Source: Henricia sp. BOLD:AAB3569 (taxonomy: Eukaryota; Echinodermata; Asteroidea; Spinulosida; Echinasteridae). From it: a stretch of 64,000 nucleotides of DNA. Made by a program: the position numbers and the translations under genes. Position 1 is the first letter of the stretch. Each line of letters begins with the position of its first letter. Below are positions 34,088 to 46,141 of the stretch, in pieces. The stretch is taken from contig JBBELK010000308.1 of assembly GCA_037783545.1 (NCBI GenBank), positions 2,108,001 to 2,172,000 on the forward strand, given 5' to 3'. Below the pieces are notes generated by a model. The model was not told the DNA's origin. It worked only from the letters and a program-made list of their open reading frames with translations, and did no database searches.

Positions 34088-34093
34088 AATAAA
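34088..34093 (+). terminator. Candidate API5 poly(A) signal AATAAA
   Basis: First AATAAA hexamer after the API5 stop codon, about 690 bp downstream. Others follow at about 34353 and 34938, so the true cleavage site is not decided by sequence alone. Confidence 0.3.
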
Positions 34094-34621
34094 ATGGGCC
34101 CAGCAGAAATTTAAAAAAGAAACAAAGACCCAGTAAGTTCTCACTAGAGAAATTGCTTCGTTCGACGAAGATCAGTTAATCATCGTTAGTTAATGAAGGA
34201 CTTATTGAGTACGTGTACTGATTGAAACCTGGCCTCATAATAGTGAGGTTACGGTCGCACACGGCCAATACAACGTTTGGTATATTTTACATCATCGGTC
34301 CGTGCTGTATCCTTTACACAAAGCTTATGTCAAAAGTCAACAACTACGTGCAAATAAAAAGTGAATAGCGAAGGGTAGAGATTTAGCTTAAAATGTAGGT
34401 GTGATCGTGCACGCCAAAACCCCTCTTATTATCAATTTTAAACTACTTAATTAATTGTGATTTTTGTAGAAGTTGACCAAAAACGCAAAGAATTTGTATT
34501 GCAATGAGACACTTATAATAAGGTGGTATTTATCAAACTTTCTCTTTGAAGCGTCTTGTTTTATCAACAATTCAAAACTCCATGCACTTCATTCTGGTGA
34601 TTCCGACACGAGACACCAATA

Positions 34622-34772
34622 AACCCTTTTACGGTTAACGACGCCATTATTGTTCACGGGGCAAAAGAACACGCGTTTCTATGCTCGCGTGTTTGGTCAC
34701 TGTGAATTTGTTACAGCACGCATGTTCGAACTGCCCCGTGCACAACATGGCGTCGATAACCATGAAAGGGTT
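34622..34772. mobile_element. TA-flanked hairpin MITE, AACCCTTTTACGG ends
   Basis: AACCCTTTTACGGTTAACGA and its inverse, TCGATAACCATGAAAGGGTT, bound the element, with TA on both sides. A second inverted pair is CACGGGGCA / TGCCCCGTG. It lies in the spacer between API5 and POLR1F. Confidence 0.75.
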
Positions 34773-35326
34773 TAACTTTTTTCCCTCTTACATACTTGTG
34801 TATTTTCTCATTATATTTTCCAAATAGAGTAGCATGTGTATTTCTTTCAAGTTTGTAAGTGTTTTAAGAACTTGTACAGCATTTCTTGTAAGATCCAGAG
34901 GCGAGTTGTTACAGGTAACATTAAAATTTTCTTACTGAATAAAAATGCTAAGCCAGTTGTAAAACCTTTTGTTGGATTTTTTCTTTATGTAAGACCGTGT
35001 GCCAAATAGCAGGGTCGTGGTTTGTATTAAGAACAAAATCAAACATGGCAACAAACTGCAAGTCAGTATGTGTTTTATTTGCCTCAAATCACTAAGTGAA
35101 TTTTGTACCAATGGTGGGATTAAAAAAAAAACATGTGGCAGAGGGTATCCCCCTACCACGGTTCCCCTATTGTGTCTCAAACATCCAAGGAATTCCTTTC
35201 AGGGGATGTTGGTGCGTTAACAAAAGGGAAGAGTGTGTTGAGGTATATTTTAAAAATGCATCATTGTGAATAAATTATTTACATTTCTGTCGGAAGAAAA
35301 TTCCTGAACATTATTTCAACTCATTA

Positions 35327-36180
35327 TGCGAAAACCGCATGTACAATTTATAATTTCCAGAAAAGGAATCTTAAAAAAAATATATTAAAGGAAGAATACA
35401 TTGACATAATTATATATCTATCTTTCGATTAAACTGGGCTAGAAGTAGGATGACTGTTAGCTTTCATTATACAGGATACACAAATGATGGGGCTTGGCTA
35501 GAGGCCCAGATTTCCCAGCGTCAGCCTGATGGGGGGAGTACAAGCTCCAACAGGCTTTGGTTTCAGTAATCATGAAAACGTGCCTTCTTAAAATTGTTTT
35601 GTAGTATGTACATTACATTATGTGGACTGCCGAACAAAGTAGGTCCACACTCGGCAGGAGAAAGTCGGGTTTGGTGGGGGTATAAGTTTAGGGACGGTTT
35701 AGATGCGAAAACCGCATGTAGTTTGTACAATTCATAATTTCCAGAAAAGGAATCTTCAAAAAAAAATTGATGAAAGCAAGAATACATTGACAATTATATT
35801 TCATATCTTTGGATTAAAATGCCGTTTGTCACTGGGCCAGAAGTAGGATGACTGTTAGCTCTATTATGCAGGATACACAAATAATGGGGCTTGGGTAGAG
35901 GCTCAGATTTCCAGGGTCAGCCTGATAAGCGAGTACAAGCTCCAAAGATTACATGGAGTTTCAGTAATTTAAAAATCATGAAAATGTGCCTTCTGAAAGA
36001 AACGCAAAGACAGCTATTTTGTAGCAAGTACATTACATACTTTGTGGACTGCCGAACAAAGTTGGTCCACACTTGGCAGGAGGAAGTGACACTATGTGGA
36101 CTAGCACAGGTCCACAGTCGGGTTGTCCACGCTTTAAAAACAAGGTTGTGTTAGAGTGTGGGTGTAGGGTTAGGGACAGT
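35327..36180. repeat. Two-copy tandem duplication, ~377-bp spacing
   Basis: The segment starting TGCGAAAACCGCATGTA at 35327 is repeated from 35704 with small indels. Both copies carry AATTTCCAGAAAAGGAATCTT, AGTAGGATGACTGTTAGCT, GGATACACAAAT, GGGGCTTGG, GGACTGCCGAACAAAGT and GGTCCACACT. It is non-coding and lies just 3' of POLR1F on its strand. Confidence 0.85.
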
Positions 36181-36359
36181 TTGGAACGTTTTTCTCAAAT
36201 ACACGAGAACAAAAGAATGTCCACATAAGGTATGCACTGGGTCAACTCTCAGAAATAACAATTTTACACACATTTTCAAGAAAAAGGATTTAGGTGAGCT
36301 GCTTACTCCAAAAATGTTATCTTAGTCTTCTTTTTCTTTTTCCTGAATCCATTTACTAA

Positions 36360-39300
36360 TTAATCTTTCACCGTGTTGTGATCTTTCACTTTCCGCTTGT
36401 GTTTCTTGTGGGACTCCGTAACCGTATCATAACCCAGCGTGTGTTCACTTGTACCATTATTTCCAGACTCGCTACCAGGCTCCAATTTGATTGACGATTC
36501 ACTACCAGAGCCAGAATGTTTTCTATTCACTTCAATATTTTCGTCAGCATGTTTACGCTTTTCTTTCTTAACTTTCACAGGGAGTGTCCTGTCCTCTGTT
36601 GAGGACTTGATATCTGCAACTAGCCACTGTTTAGAAGAATCGAGAGCGAGATAATTTTCTCTGTCTTTGCGTTTCTTTTTCTTCAACTTTGTGAATGTCT
36701 TGTCCGTTGATGGTTCGTCAAACAATGCTTGGTTGTCCGACAGTCTTTCCGGTGCATTTGTATCATCCTGTTTATCTTCAATTGACGGCTGGGAAGAGTC
36801 TAAATTTGTCTGTTCCTCCCTCTCTTTCTTTTTCTTTTTCTTCTTTGAACTAGTCTCTACCCCAGTCGTTCCTGGCACTGTTTCTTGAACTACAGGCTCT
36901 GAGCTCAATTCTGTAAATTCCACTTTTATATTTTTCTGTTTCTTCCTCTTTTTCCTGGGACTAGTCTCTTCTTCATTCTTAGACCCTGCTGCACCGCCCG
37001 AACTGAAGGAGTCCCCGTATTCAGATGCATTCTCTGTATGGCTCTTTTTCTTTGACATCTTTTTACTTATAGCCTTTTCACAATCACTTGCTTCAGCAAG
37101 ACGCACTAACGGCTGGTGGGAGTCTACAGTCTCTTCCTCCTTTACATTGGAGTGTTTCCTTTTCTTTTTCTTCCCACTCTTCTTAGTCTCTTCTCCAGGC
37201 GTTAAAGCTGATGGGCCTGGGGCATCTGGAGTGTCGGATATTGGTGGCTGTTTGCTTGAGTCTAGATTCGACTCACTGTCGGTCTCATTTTGACAGCTAA
37301 CGCTTTCCAAGATCAGTTCAGACCTGGTAACAGGAATATTAAAGACATTGTCAATACATTCTGCTTACAGTCAAAACTATCTATAGACGAATCCGGTTGC
37401 TAAGGACTCCTTCCATGTATATCCGCCATAGCTGGGGGAGCTTCCAGTGCATGGTCTGTGCATTTTGTGTTGCCGTTAAAATTTAAAGCGTTCATCCATT
37501 ACATGCACGTACCCCCTTTCGCGTACACAATCCTACAAAGATGCGCAACTTGTTCAAAGTGAACACCTCAGCAACAGCAAAAAACACACAGTTCATTCAA
37601 TGGAAGCCCTCCATCTATGGCGGATATAAAGAAAAGGAGTCCCTACTGACCTAGTCCTAAGCTCTCGGATTGGTGTATAGATAGAGGGCTGAGGCCACTC
37701 AATAAGAGACCAGCAGGCGATTTCACGAATCCTTTCACACTGCGTAAGACCGCTTGCCCAACTTTTTATTGCGTACGCTGCGCGACATTCCTGTGATAAT
37801 TACACGCAGCCTACATGTATGGGGCTTATGCCATTTTCAAAAGTTTAAATTTTTCGTCAAATCGGCTACAGCTGCTTATCATTGGTGGTCTTTTGGTCCT
37901 CAATGCGCGACGAACAAATTCGTGCCACGAAATTCACTGCGTTGCCCTAGTATGGCAATTAGCTCTTACGATCCCGGAGGGTGCAGGCTTATTGGTGTAC
38001 ATACATACGTACATACAACACACACAACTAAGCACGTGTGCATGTTTTAACTAGTCTAGCAATGCACTTACATACAGTGCAGGAAATTTATACTATCCGC
38101 TGTTGATCGAGTGCGTCTGCATCCTCCGGGATTGTAAAAGATTGGGCTAGGTATGGAGCGCGGTGAATTTTGCCGCACAAATTTGTTCGTCGCGTATCCT
38201 TTATAAAGTGGCCAGTATTTCAGAGACCCGAGAATTGCACCACAGACAAATTTTAGGTCACCATTCCTTGTTCTTCATTATATTTTCATTCTTAATAATA
38301 CAAGGTTCCTACAAACAAGATTCAGGTGCACTGTGACAACATTATTTTATACATTGTGCATAATCAATGGCAGGCTCACATTGAAATATTGTATGGAGGC
38401 CGACTTTAAAAGATGATTTTATAAACAAATTATAAGGGGATACAACGCCTCATCAGAAGCAGTAGGTCAGCCAAAGTGCAACTCCCTCACTTTCCCCCTC
38501 CCCCTCCCCCCTCCACTCCCCCAGCTCACCCATCATCTGGCGCCCTGGCTTCTATGGCCAGCATCCCATTCTTTGCATGCAGCCGTTCAACCTGGACCAG
38601 GACCTGATAGCCTGGTTCCAGTCGGCGCTGCCTCTTTCCATTGAGTCCCCTTCGGCTGGCAAGCAGGGACACATTGAACCAATTGTGGACTAGGCACCCC
38701 ACGTGGTCCGAAGCTTGTTCATTTACCACACACTGGACATACAAAACAAGCAAAATCATTCAAGACGGATTACAAATTGAAAAACGGTTTTATCTCTATG
38801 TGTGATCAAGGATGTGTACTAGTATAAGTCAGCTCAGTAACTCAACTACGTTCTGAGACCACAATATAAAAATGTGTCCATGCTTTCAAAAAATTGTGCA
38901 AAGCCACCGTCCTATTTAGGCTGGTTCCCTGGCTATACCACAGTCAATAGACCTTTATCACGGTGCGGCCATCTTCCATTTTCCCCTATTAAAATGAATG
39001 TAACCAAAGCGAGGCTTGCAAAAAAATTAGTTTGGCCTTTGTTAAGAATGTTCATTGTGTGCATCACAATGACATGCACGCAGCGCGATAACAAAAACAA
39101 AACGCAGCGCGGACAGTGAAACAACAACAGGAGATTGAACTTGCTATCACGCAGTCGCGCACTGATTATGCCCGACACATACGCATACTATGGGGAACAA
39201 GACAAAGATGGACGCACCGTTTATAGAGTCATAATACCACTTTCGTCAGAGGCCAAGATTTGTTCACATGAGCACTCTTGTAAAAAAAAAATGCACACGT

Positions 39301-41475
39301 ACACGAATTTATATAAATTCATCTTTAATTATCGTTTTCTTGTGAAAAGACATCTCAGCTGGAATTAATTTTGGCAAAAGCTGATTCCACTGCACAGAGA
39401 GCTGTCTCACGCATACCTTCAGTAAACTGCCGATATTTGGCTTGAACACCACAGCATCAAATTTGACGTCAAAGTGAATAAATGGACTGTCATCGAGAAT
39501 TGCTCCTGATGACTGCAGAAGCTTGATGTTTCCATAGGCCAGCAGCACTCCACAGAGACTGAAATCAAAGAAATGAATAAAGGACTCGTATTACATGTAT
39601 GTATTTGTAGCAATGAGAGAAAAGAATGGTTCTTACTTCTTAGACTTGGAGAATACCTGATTCCCATACCACAGCAGGTATAGCATCTGCCCAATGTATC
39701 ATTGTAGGCTACTTAGTTTTAGAAGGCTAAAAGTGATTTTCTGATGTTTACATTGGGTCGTGATGAATCACTTTTAGCCCCTTACCAATTGAACCCCATT
39801 CGCCCACGTTGTACAAAGCTACACGACCAAGATGGCGGCCTTTCTCCAAAGTGAAATTTGACCCGACAGTCAAAATTAAACATTGAAAAACTTACCATGG
39901 AAGTCCCTGGAATCTCCAGAATTTTGTACCGTGGTCTATTCTCCCCGATGATTCTTTTAAACAGGAAAAAAACTAGTCCAACGTCATTTTTCTTGACATT
40001 TTTCGAGCATACTGAACAGAATAGCAGGAAGTAATACTCGAACGCGCACAACCAACCAGGGTAGAGATATACCGCTCTCTTGTGGTCACCTCATTGTATG
40101 ACGTCACTGCAGTACGTGGGCGAATGGGGTTCAATTGGTAAGGGGCTAAAAGTGATTCATCACGACCCAATGTAAACATCAGAAAATCACTTTTAGCCTT
40201 CTAAAAGTAATTGTAGGCAATGGCTATGTCAGAGGTCACGAGTCTAAATCTTGATGATGGCCATGAATTATGATTTTTCCCTCACCCAATAATATTCTAC
40301 CCGAGACATTGGGTCACACATCAAGAACCTTCAGGGAGCAGTTCAGGAAAATTCCCTAAACTTTAAATGACTGCTGGTATTTTTTTAGCTAAGATAATCT
40401 CAGCTCTTTTTTTATCATTTTTCATTGGGATGTGGTCTTTTAGCAGTAGAGCTGAGAGAAGTTAAGAACATGAACCCGCCATCGCAAAACAAATGTGTCA
40501 TTTTCTCACCGTGACACACTAATTCCCCCTAAAACTCACCCAAACCTTGCCAGGCATAACCACTACGCAGGTCCTCGAGGGAAATAACCAGCCACGATGA
40601 TTATTTTGCCAACAATTCTAGCGAAACAAACCGGTCTGCTCACAGCCTAGCCGTTTTTGTCTTGTTCAAAAACAACCAAGTGTCTAGTCTGTGTACAAAG
40701 GAATACCAATGCGCATTGGTTACCAGACTTGACCTTAACGTCTGGACGTTTGGGTGAGTTTTAGGGGGAATTAGTGTGTCACGGTGAGAAAATGACACAT
40801 TTGTTTTGCGATGGCGGGTTCATGTTCTTAACTTCTCTCAGCTCTACTGCTAAAAGACCACATCCCAATGAAAAATGATAAAAAAAAGAGCTGAGATTAT
40901 CTTAGCTAGTATTTTTTAAGTTAATTTAAAAAAAACAATCTTTAGTTTTTAGAATTTCTAACCTTTAAAATTTTGTTTTTAACTTTTGTAATTAATAATT
41001 TTAAACTAAAAAAATAAAAATTACAAATAAATAAAAACAAAACATTTATTTATGGAATTTCCCTGCGATGCAGTGCCAGGCAGTGGCAGTGACCGGTGAC
41101 ATACGACTTTAATATACCATGATTATAACATGGAGGATGATTATAATGAGTCACGGTTTCTGTTCTCTAGTTGATTTCAGTGTTCTTTTACTTTTAGTAA
41201 TAACTAATAACTCAAGTCAAAGTCAAAGCTGTTGATCGAAAAAATTAAAAATTGCGAAATTGCATTAACTGCAAAAATTCCCAAGTTTCATACCATTTTG
41301 AGAATCGCCCGAGTTCCGCGTCCAGAATTTCGCCCACGCCGGACCTCACACGGCCAATGTATTTCGGGGACAGTGCGATGTGTCGCTTCGTATTTTCCAG
41401 AATACAACCGCTGTTCGGCTCTTTTGCCAGCTCGACAGCTTTCTGAAAGCTTTCAAATACCTCAAGAGCACTCAT
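36360..41475 (-). CDS. POLR1F: RNA polymerase I subunit RPA43 (POLR1F/TWISTNB), 4 exons
   Basis: Stalk subunit of RNA polymerase I, homologous to yeast A43, which contacts the initiation factor RRN3. Exons on the minus strand: 41475-41294, 39558-39417, 38732-38530, 37323-36360; all joins are GT-AG and in phase, giving 496 aa. Exon 1 has HIALSPKYIGRVRSGVGEIL and LDAELGRFSK; exon 2 has GVLLAYGNIKLL; exon 3 has the OB-fold block HVGCLVHNWFNVSL. These follow human POLR1F in order. Exon 4 (about residues 176-496) is a long tail of Lys-rich blocks (KKSGKKKKRKH, SPRKKRKKQK, KKKKKKKEREE) separated by acidic/Ser stretches. Human has the same kind of tail but is 338 aa in all, so this tail is much longer. 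It is transcribed toward API5. Intron 1 holds two transposons. Confidence 0.96.
39710..40209. mobile_element. Inverted-repeat element with 9-bp duplication, 500 bp
   Basis: A perfect 9-bp duplication ATTGTAGGC flanks it (39701-39709, 40210-40218). Arms of about 95 bp pair nearly perfectly, from TACTTAGTTTTAGAAGGC / GCCTTCTAAAAGTA inward to ACGTGGGCGAATGGGGTT. Each arm is itself a hairpin (GGCTAAAAGTGA...TCACTTTTAGCC). Long arms plus 9-bp duplication fit a Mutator-like (MULE) non-autonomous element. It lies in POLR1F intron 1. Confidence 0.88.
40386..40908. mobile_element. Inverted-repeat element with 9-bp duplication, 523 bp
   Basis: Duplication GTATTTTTT (40377-40385 and 40909-40917). Arms of about 165 bp are near-perfect inverse copies, starting TAGCTAAGATAATCTC. 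The centre of about 190 bp is unique. It is of the same structural class as 39710-40209 but with different arm sequence. It lies in POLR1F intron 1, 177 bp from its neighbour. Confidence 0.88.
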
Positions 41476-41581
41476 GTTTTTACTTTTCTTTCGGTGATTA
41501 CGGTTTAATTCTAAAAGAAATTACACTAAATGATGTTTATTCGTACGTGTGATATCCAACCATGTGGTGCGGCGAAAGTTG

Positions 41582-41603
41582 GCCAATGGGCGCCGCCATC
41601 TTT
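41582..41603 (-). promoter_or_regulatory. POLR1F promoter elements: inverted CCAAT and YY1-like AAGATGGCGGC
   Basis: On the minus strand AAGATGGCGGC is followed by GCCCATTGGCC, about 110-130 bp upstream of the POLR1F start codon. YY1 sites overlapping the start of transcription are common in TATA-less housekeeping genes, so this probably marks the POLR1F core promoter or 5' UTR. Confidence 0.5.
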
Positions 41604-42358
41604 GATCGGACTAAAAACATTAAGAATGTAAATATCATTTCAAAAGCAGCAATTTTGGAATTTGTTGTTCCAGTTTATTACATAAAATTTGTTTCAGCAT
41701 TTTAATATTTTTCCTTACGACAATGTTTAAGATAAATGTTTTATTTCATGGGTAGAATCATGGAGGAAAAAAACGAATACACTGTTTAACCGGTGCCGGA
41801 CACGTATTTTTTGTCCGTAGGCGGGTAAAGACGAAGGACATTTCGTTGCTGCCTTGCACAAGACCACATGTTTTAGCTCAGCATAATTTGCATAATGCTG
41901 TAGGTCTATCAATTGTTTCCCCCACCCCTCACCCCCCGGGCTACGCACCTGAGAGGTGGTATGGGCATTATATTGTGAAATGATCTCGGTTGCGACCGCC
42001 AGATGATGATATGTTGATATCCATCCATGATTTCTTCGGTAGCAACGTAGTCCAGATTCTGGACTATATTATTGCGATATTGGATCGTAGCGCGGTCGAC
42101 TATAGAGGGCGGAATTTCGATATGATTTGGACAGCGCATAATATAGTCCAGAACTTAACCTCCAATTCCCCGCTGGGGTCAAAGGTCAATCGAGCTCATA
42201 AATATTCATTCACGTCGCGGTGTTCGATACCGCGATATCGATATCTGCAGCGCAGCATATGTACGTGTGCGCAAACTGCATACGAGTACTGTACTGTACA
42301 CATAGCGCGTATTGCATGCAGTGTGTATGTTACTCAGCTCATGCAGCGAGAATAGAGA

Positions 42359-44377
42359 TAGTCTAGGCCCTAGACGTTGTTATTGTTTCGTTTCGAACGT
42401 CCGTCCCGAAAACCGATCGCCGCGAGACAGTCAATAACAACGTCTAGGGAATCTCGTAGTGACAGCGCCGTGCGCGCGCACCTGTTATGCATAATATTAT
42501 GCAGAGCGCACTGTCGCCTGCTTACTATGCATGTATGCACGATGTCTAGTCCCCTGTGTCCTCACATCGTGGCATGACTGCACAGGGAAACCGCGGGCTG
42601 GAAAAATCGTAATGCCCTCGGCAACTGAAACCTTACGATTTCGACACGGCAATTTAGAGATTTTGTTGGAAATAGGACATGCAAATGATTATGGTACTGT
42701 TCCACAGATAATCGAGGCCACAGTTGAACCTATTCGCCAGTTTAAAACCCGCCGGTTCGGAAAAATAATCTTTCAAGCTGTACATTTTTTTGGAATGAAA
42801 AAAAAACCGGGTGAAATTAGAACACTGTTTGTTGCCGTAGCTTGATCGTGTGTTGAACAGTTTATTGGCCTAAATCTCCATGGCTCAGAAATCTTCGGAA
42901 AATATGCCGATACGTGCCATTCAATCTACTACAACAACATCTTCGGAAATAATCTGGAATATTTGACAGATACACATTTCATTTTACCATCCCATAACAG
43001 AGAAAATCGCTCACACCATGGAGCTATAAATAGCTCCATGCTTAACGAAATCTGGAAGAAAGGAACTCGCAAAAAGCAAATACTGCACACCGGGCGGCTA
43101 GCTCGCCGCGTGCGGGCACAAAAACATAGGATCGACAAGAGAGAAAAAGTTTTTCGTGACATAAATTCCCCTTCCCTCCCAGTGGGTTTTCAAAATGTCA
43201 ACTTAAAACCAGCAATAGCACTGTCATAAGATAAATCCTTAGGCCTATGCTAGGGGCTTTGAAATCCGTGACATCATCAGTCGTGCAGTCGCGACACTAT
43301 TACTTCAACTTGGTCAAATCCGTAACCGAAGTTTGCAAGCTTGATAGACTTTTGCGTGAAATTGCACTTTAGTTTCTGTCATTTAATCTGCCAGGCTGAT
43401 ATATTTTTGGTACAGGCCTATTGGGACTGGTTTTCTTTGTACTTTGTGCCAAATATCACGCAAATCCACCTGTGCAGTGGTGAGATTTTCCGCCCCAAAA
43501 TATCACCAAAATCACATCACAATTTATGAAGTCGCTGTCTATTTTTTTTTATTGACGATTCCGCACGTAAATTTGGCACATTTTAACAAGCATAAAACAG
43601 GAACTGCTTGATGAATTTTTGCAACAAAAGTATCTTTGATAGCTGTTGCAACTTGTCTGTTGTGTGAAAATGGTTTTAACTCAAGATATAAATGTTTAAT
43701 TTTTATTCCAAGTCGCTACCCAGGCCATTGACTTAGTGTACGAAGTCTCAACTGATAAACTATGGTATTTTTTCTTTTTTGGGCTCTCACTTATCGGGCC
43801 GGTATATAATTTTTTATTTTTTTGAAAATCCTTTTTGTTTTTAGTCGGGCTTTATACTCTATGCAAAATTCAAAACTCGTGCGGTCTAGATGGATTTTTC
43901 CCTAAGTATTTTTTCCCGGGGTATTTTTCAGACCGACCGAAGCCTAACCGCCAACGTCGGCCAGGTTATGTTGCTTCGCCACCCGTCCGTTGCAAAGAGT
44001 CTTCGCCTACCCGCGCGAGCCACCCGGCGAAATCAACAACGCGTACCATTACCGGTTAAATCAACCACGGCGCCTACAAAACAACAAGAAATTTTCAAAT
44101 CAACACGATAAGCGCCGAACGTCACGGTGCATATGTACCAGGCTATTTGCTCTTAAGTGCGCGTGCGTTAAGAAAAATCTACCCGTATCTGCATACAAAA
44201 CTAACGCATGCGCACAAATTTCCCCCCTGTTTCGGGGGGAGATTTTACGAGTTTCCCTAGACGGTCATTTTGACAAAACGATATGGTGATAGGACTACGA
44301 ACGAGTCTATTGCGTGATTACGCCCTCTTGCGGCAGTCGGGTATCCAACACATAATGACCGTCTAGGGCCTAGACTA
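42359..44377. mobile_element. Nested element with 9-bp duplication, 2.0 kb
   Basis: Ends TAGTCTAGGCCCTAGACG and its inverse are perfect over 18 bp and are flanked by GAATAGAGA on both sides (42350-42358 and 44378-44386). It sits wholly inside the 42048-48366 element and has the same TAG start and duplication length, so it is structurally related though its arm is different and shorter. Element B must be younger than the insertion of its host. It carries the open frame at 42612-43229. Confidence 0.85.
42612..43229 (+). CDS. Unrecognised frame in nested element, one internal stop
   Basis: From ATG at 42612 a single frame stays open to 43229 except for one TGA at 42843-42845, 206 codons in all. 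The first part reads MPSATETLRFRHGNLEILLE and is mixed in composition like real protein; the second has HSIYYNNIFGNNLEYL and a basic end (RLARRVRAQKHRIDKREK). I do not recognise a transposase or any other family. It could be an element-encoded accessory protein, a captured host gene fragment, or a fortuitous frame; the stop suggests decay. Confidence 0.4.
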
Positions 44378-44739
44378 GAATAGAGATAGCTAGCACGAAC
44401 GTTTTAATGGCTAGGTCACTTTGGGGGTGGGGCGTTCGGGGACTGGTGGGGGTACTGCATGTACCTGGGAGGTTTACTGTGAAGGGGGTGCGAGTGATTG
44501 GGTGGGGTCCTACATGGGAAAACAAAATTTGGATATAGCTTATTCCTTGCTGTGCCATTTACTTCAGTTTCATGCTAAAAGTGCAAAAAAACGAAAATAT
44601 TATAAAAACCAACTGTTCTTGTTTATCCTTTTCTTGAAGTTCAACATGTACATATACAATGTAGTAGCAGATCTAATATTTTTGTGGCCCGCCGGCGGGT
44701 GGGAGCTTCAGATAAGACATGTTTCGCAATGCACAAAAT

Positions 44740-46140
44740 AATAAAGCAGGCACACAATTCAGCAACATAAGTTCTCGGTAGTCTTATTTAAATTAATATT
44801 TGACACAAGAGTCACCTGGTAATGGGATTATGACCTGAACATTAATTTAACAACGACATGGGGTGTGAAGCAAAACTGCAATTAAGTGAGCAGTCCATTG
44901 AATCCATTCCTTCAAATTTGGAAGTCTCATGTATCTGTCTCAACTTGTGAAGCACAAAACTAATCAAATTATGAGGATGCCTGATTTTAGGGTTTTCATT
45001 AACATAATGCACTCTTTCAACCGGGGATGGGACATTTAACCAGTTAACCGGGGGAAAAAAATGAAAAATAGTTTTGCCGAACGTTAAAACGAAACCCAAT
45101 TTTAAAGAATTTACAATAGTTTTCAAAGGTTTTTGTAATTACTTCATGAAATTGAAATTAATTTATATGGAGTCGTAGTAAAAATTTCCCCGGATAAAGA
45201 TTCAACGATTATTTTGGGGGCCTAGGTATATTGTGTGCATTGCAAATGCATCTATAAAGTAAAACACCACCAACAACTTTGGTGTCGGCTGAACGGTTAA
45301 CCGGTTAACCGACACTGAAAAGAATTGCAAACCGGTTTCTGAATTAACCGTAAATGCCATCCCTACTTTTAACAGATGGGAATGTTAATCTACAACAAAC
45401 AGAAATTATTCATCTTTTAGTTGCAATTTTTAATAAAACTGAATTCAGTATGACAGTACATCAAGATTTTAAAAATGCATTCTGAATTAAGACTGAGTTA
45501 CACACTTGAGTTTATTTGTGTTAAATCCTTCAATTGATTTGCATGATCCAGTATTTTTGAAGGGACCTTTCAAATAACAGACATTTTTTTGCAATGTGCA
45601 AATAAGCAGGCACACAATTCACAGGAAATGTTCCTGTAGAAAAAAAGGCCAGGGGGACTTAATGACTATGCCACCTCAATACAAACTCAACAAAATAAGT
45701 TCCCAGACATTTATTCAAGTTCAAACATTTCAAATTAGGCCTAATATAGTTGATACAACAATCCTCAGCCAGTATAATTGCCTAGGTAGGCCTATATATG
45801 ACCTGAACATTCATTTAAAAATGGCATGCGGGGTGTGAAACAAAACTGCAAGTGATCTATGAGCACTCCATTTTTTTCAGTGTCTCAACATGTGAAACAC
45901 AAAACTAATCAATTATGAGTATTCTTGAATTGCAATGAGGGTTTTCATTAACAGTGTACTTTCAAAAGAAGGGAATGTTAATCTGCAAAACAAGAAATTA
46001 TTAATCTTTCAGTTGCAATTTTTAACAAAACTGAATTCCTGAATTCAGTAGGAGTACATCAAGATTCAAAAACATGCATTCTGAGCTATAATACACAACT
46101 GCAATAATGAGCTACACACATGAGTTTATTACTATACAGT
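44740..46140. repeat. Diverged two-copy direct repeat inside the 6.3-kb element
   Basis: Copy 1 (about 44740-45515) and copy 2 (about 45597-46140) share AAGCAGGCACACAATTCA, ATGACCTGAACATT, GGGGTGTGAA.CAAAACTGCAA, CACAAAACTAATCAA, GGGAATGTTAATCT and AACAAAACTGAATTC in order. Copy 1 is longer because of the MITE at 45022-45365. Divergence suggests an old duplication. It is non-coding. Confidence 0.8.
45022..45365. mobile_element. hAT-like MITE, 344 bp
   Basis: Flanked by CTTTCAAC (45014-45021) and CTTTTAAC (45366-45373), an 8-bp duplication with one change. Ends GGGGATGG.CATTTAACC and GTAAATGCCATCCCTA are inverse; inner GGTTAACCGGTTAACCG words are palindromic. The unfilled counterpart in copy 2 of the repeat (near 45957) confirms the insertion. 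Confidence 0.8.
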
Positions 46141-46141
46141 G

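Noticed and set aside
36439-36888. Plus-strand open frames rich in Phe and Ser
   Set aside because: These are antisense to the Lys-rich tail of POLR1F, where AAG/AAA codons read as CTT/TTT.
41232-41552. 106-codon plus-strand frame over POLR1F exon 1
   Set aside because: It is antisense to the conserved first exon of POLR1F; no independent support.
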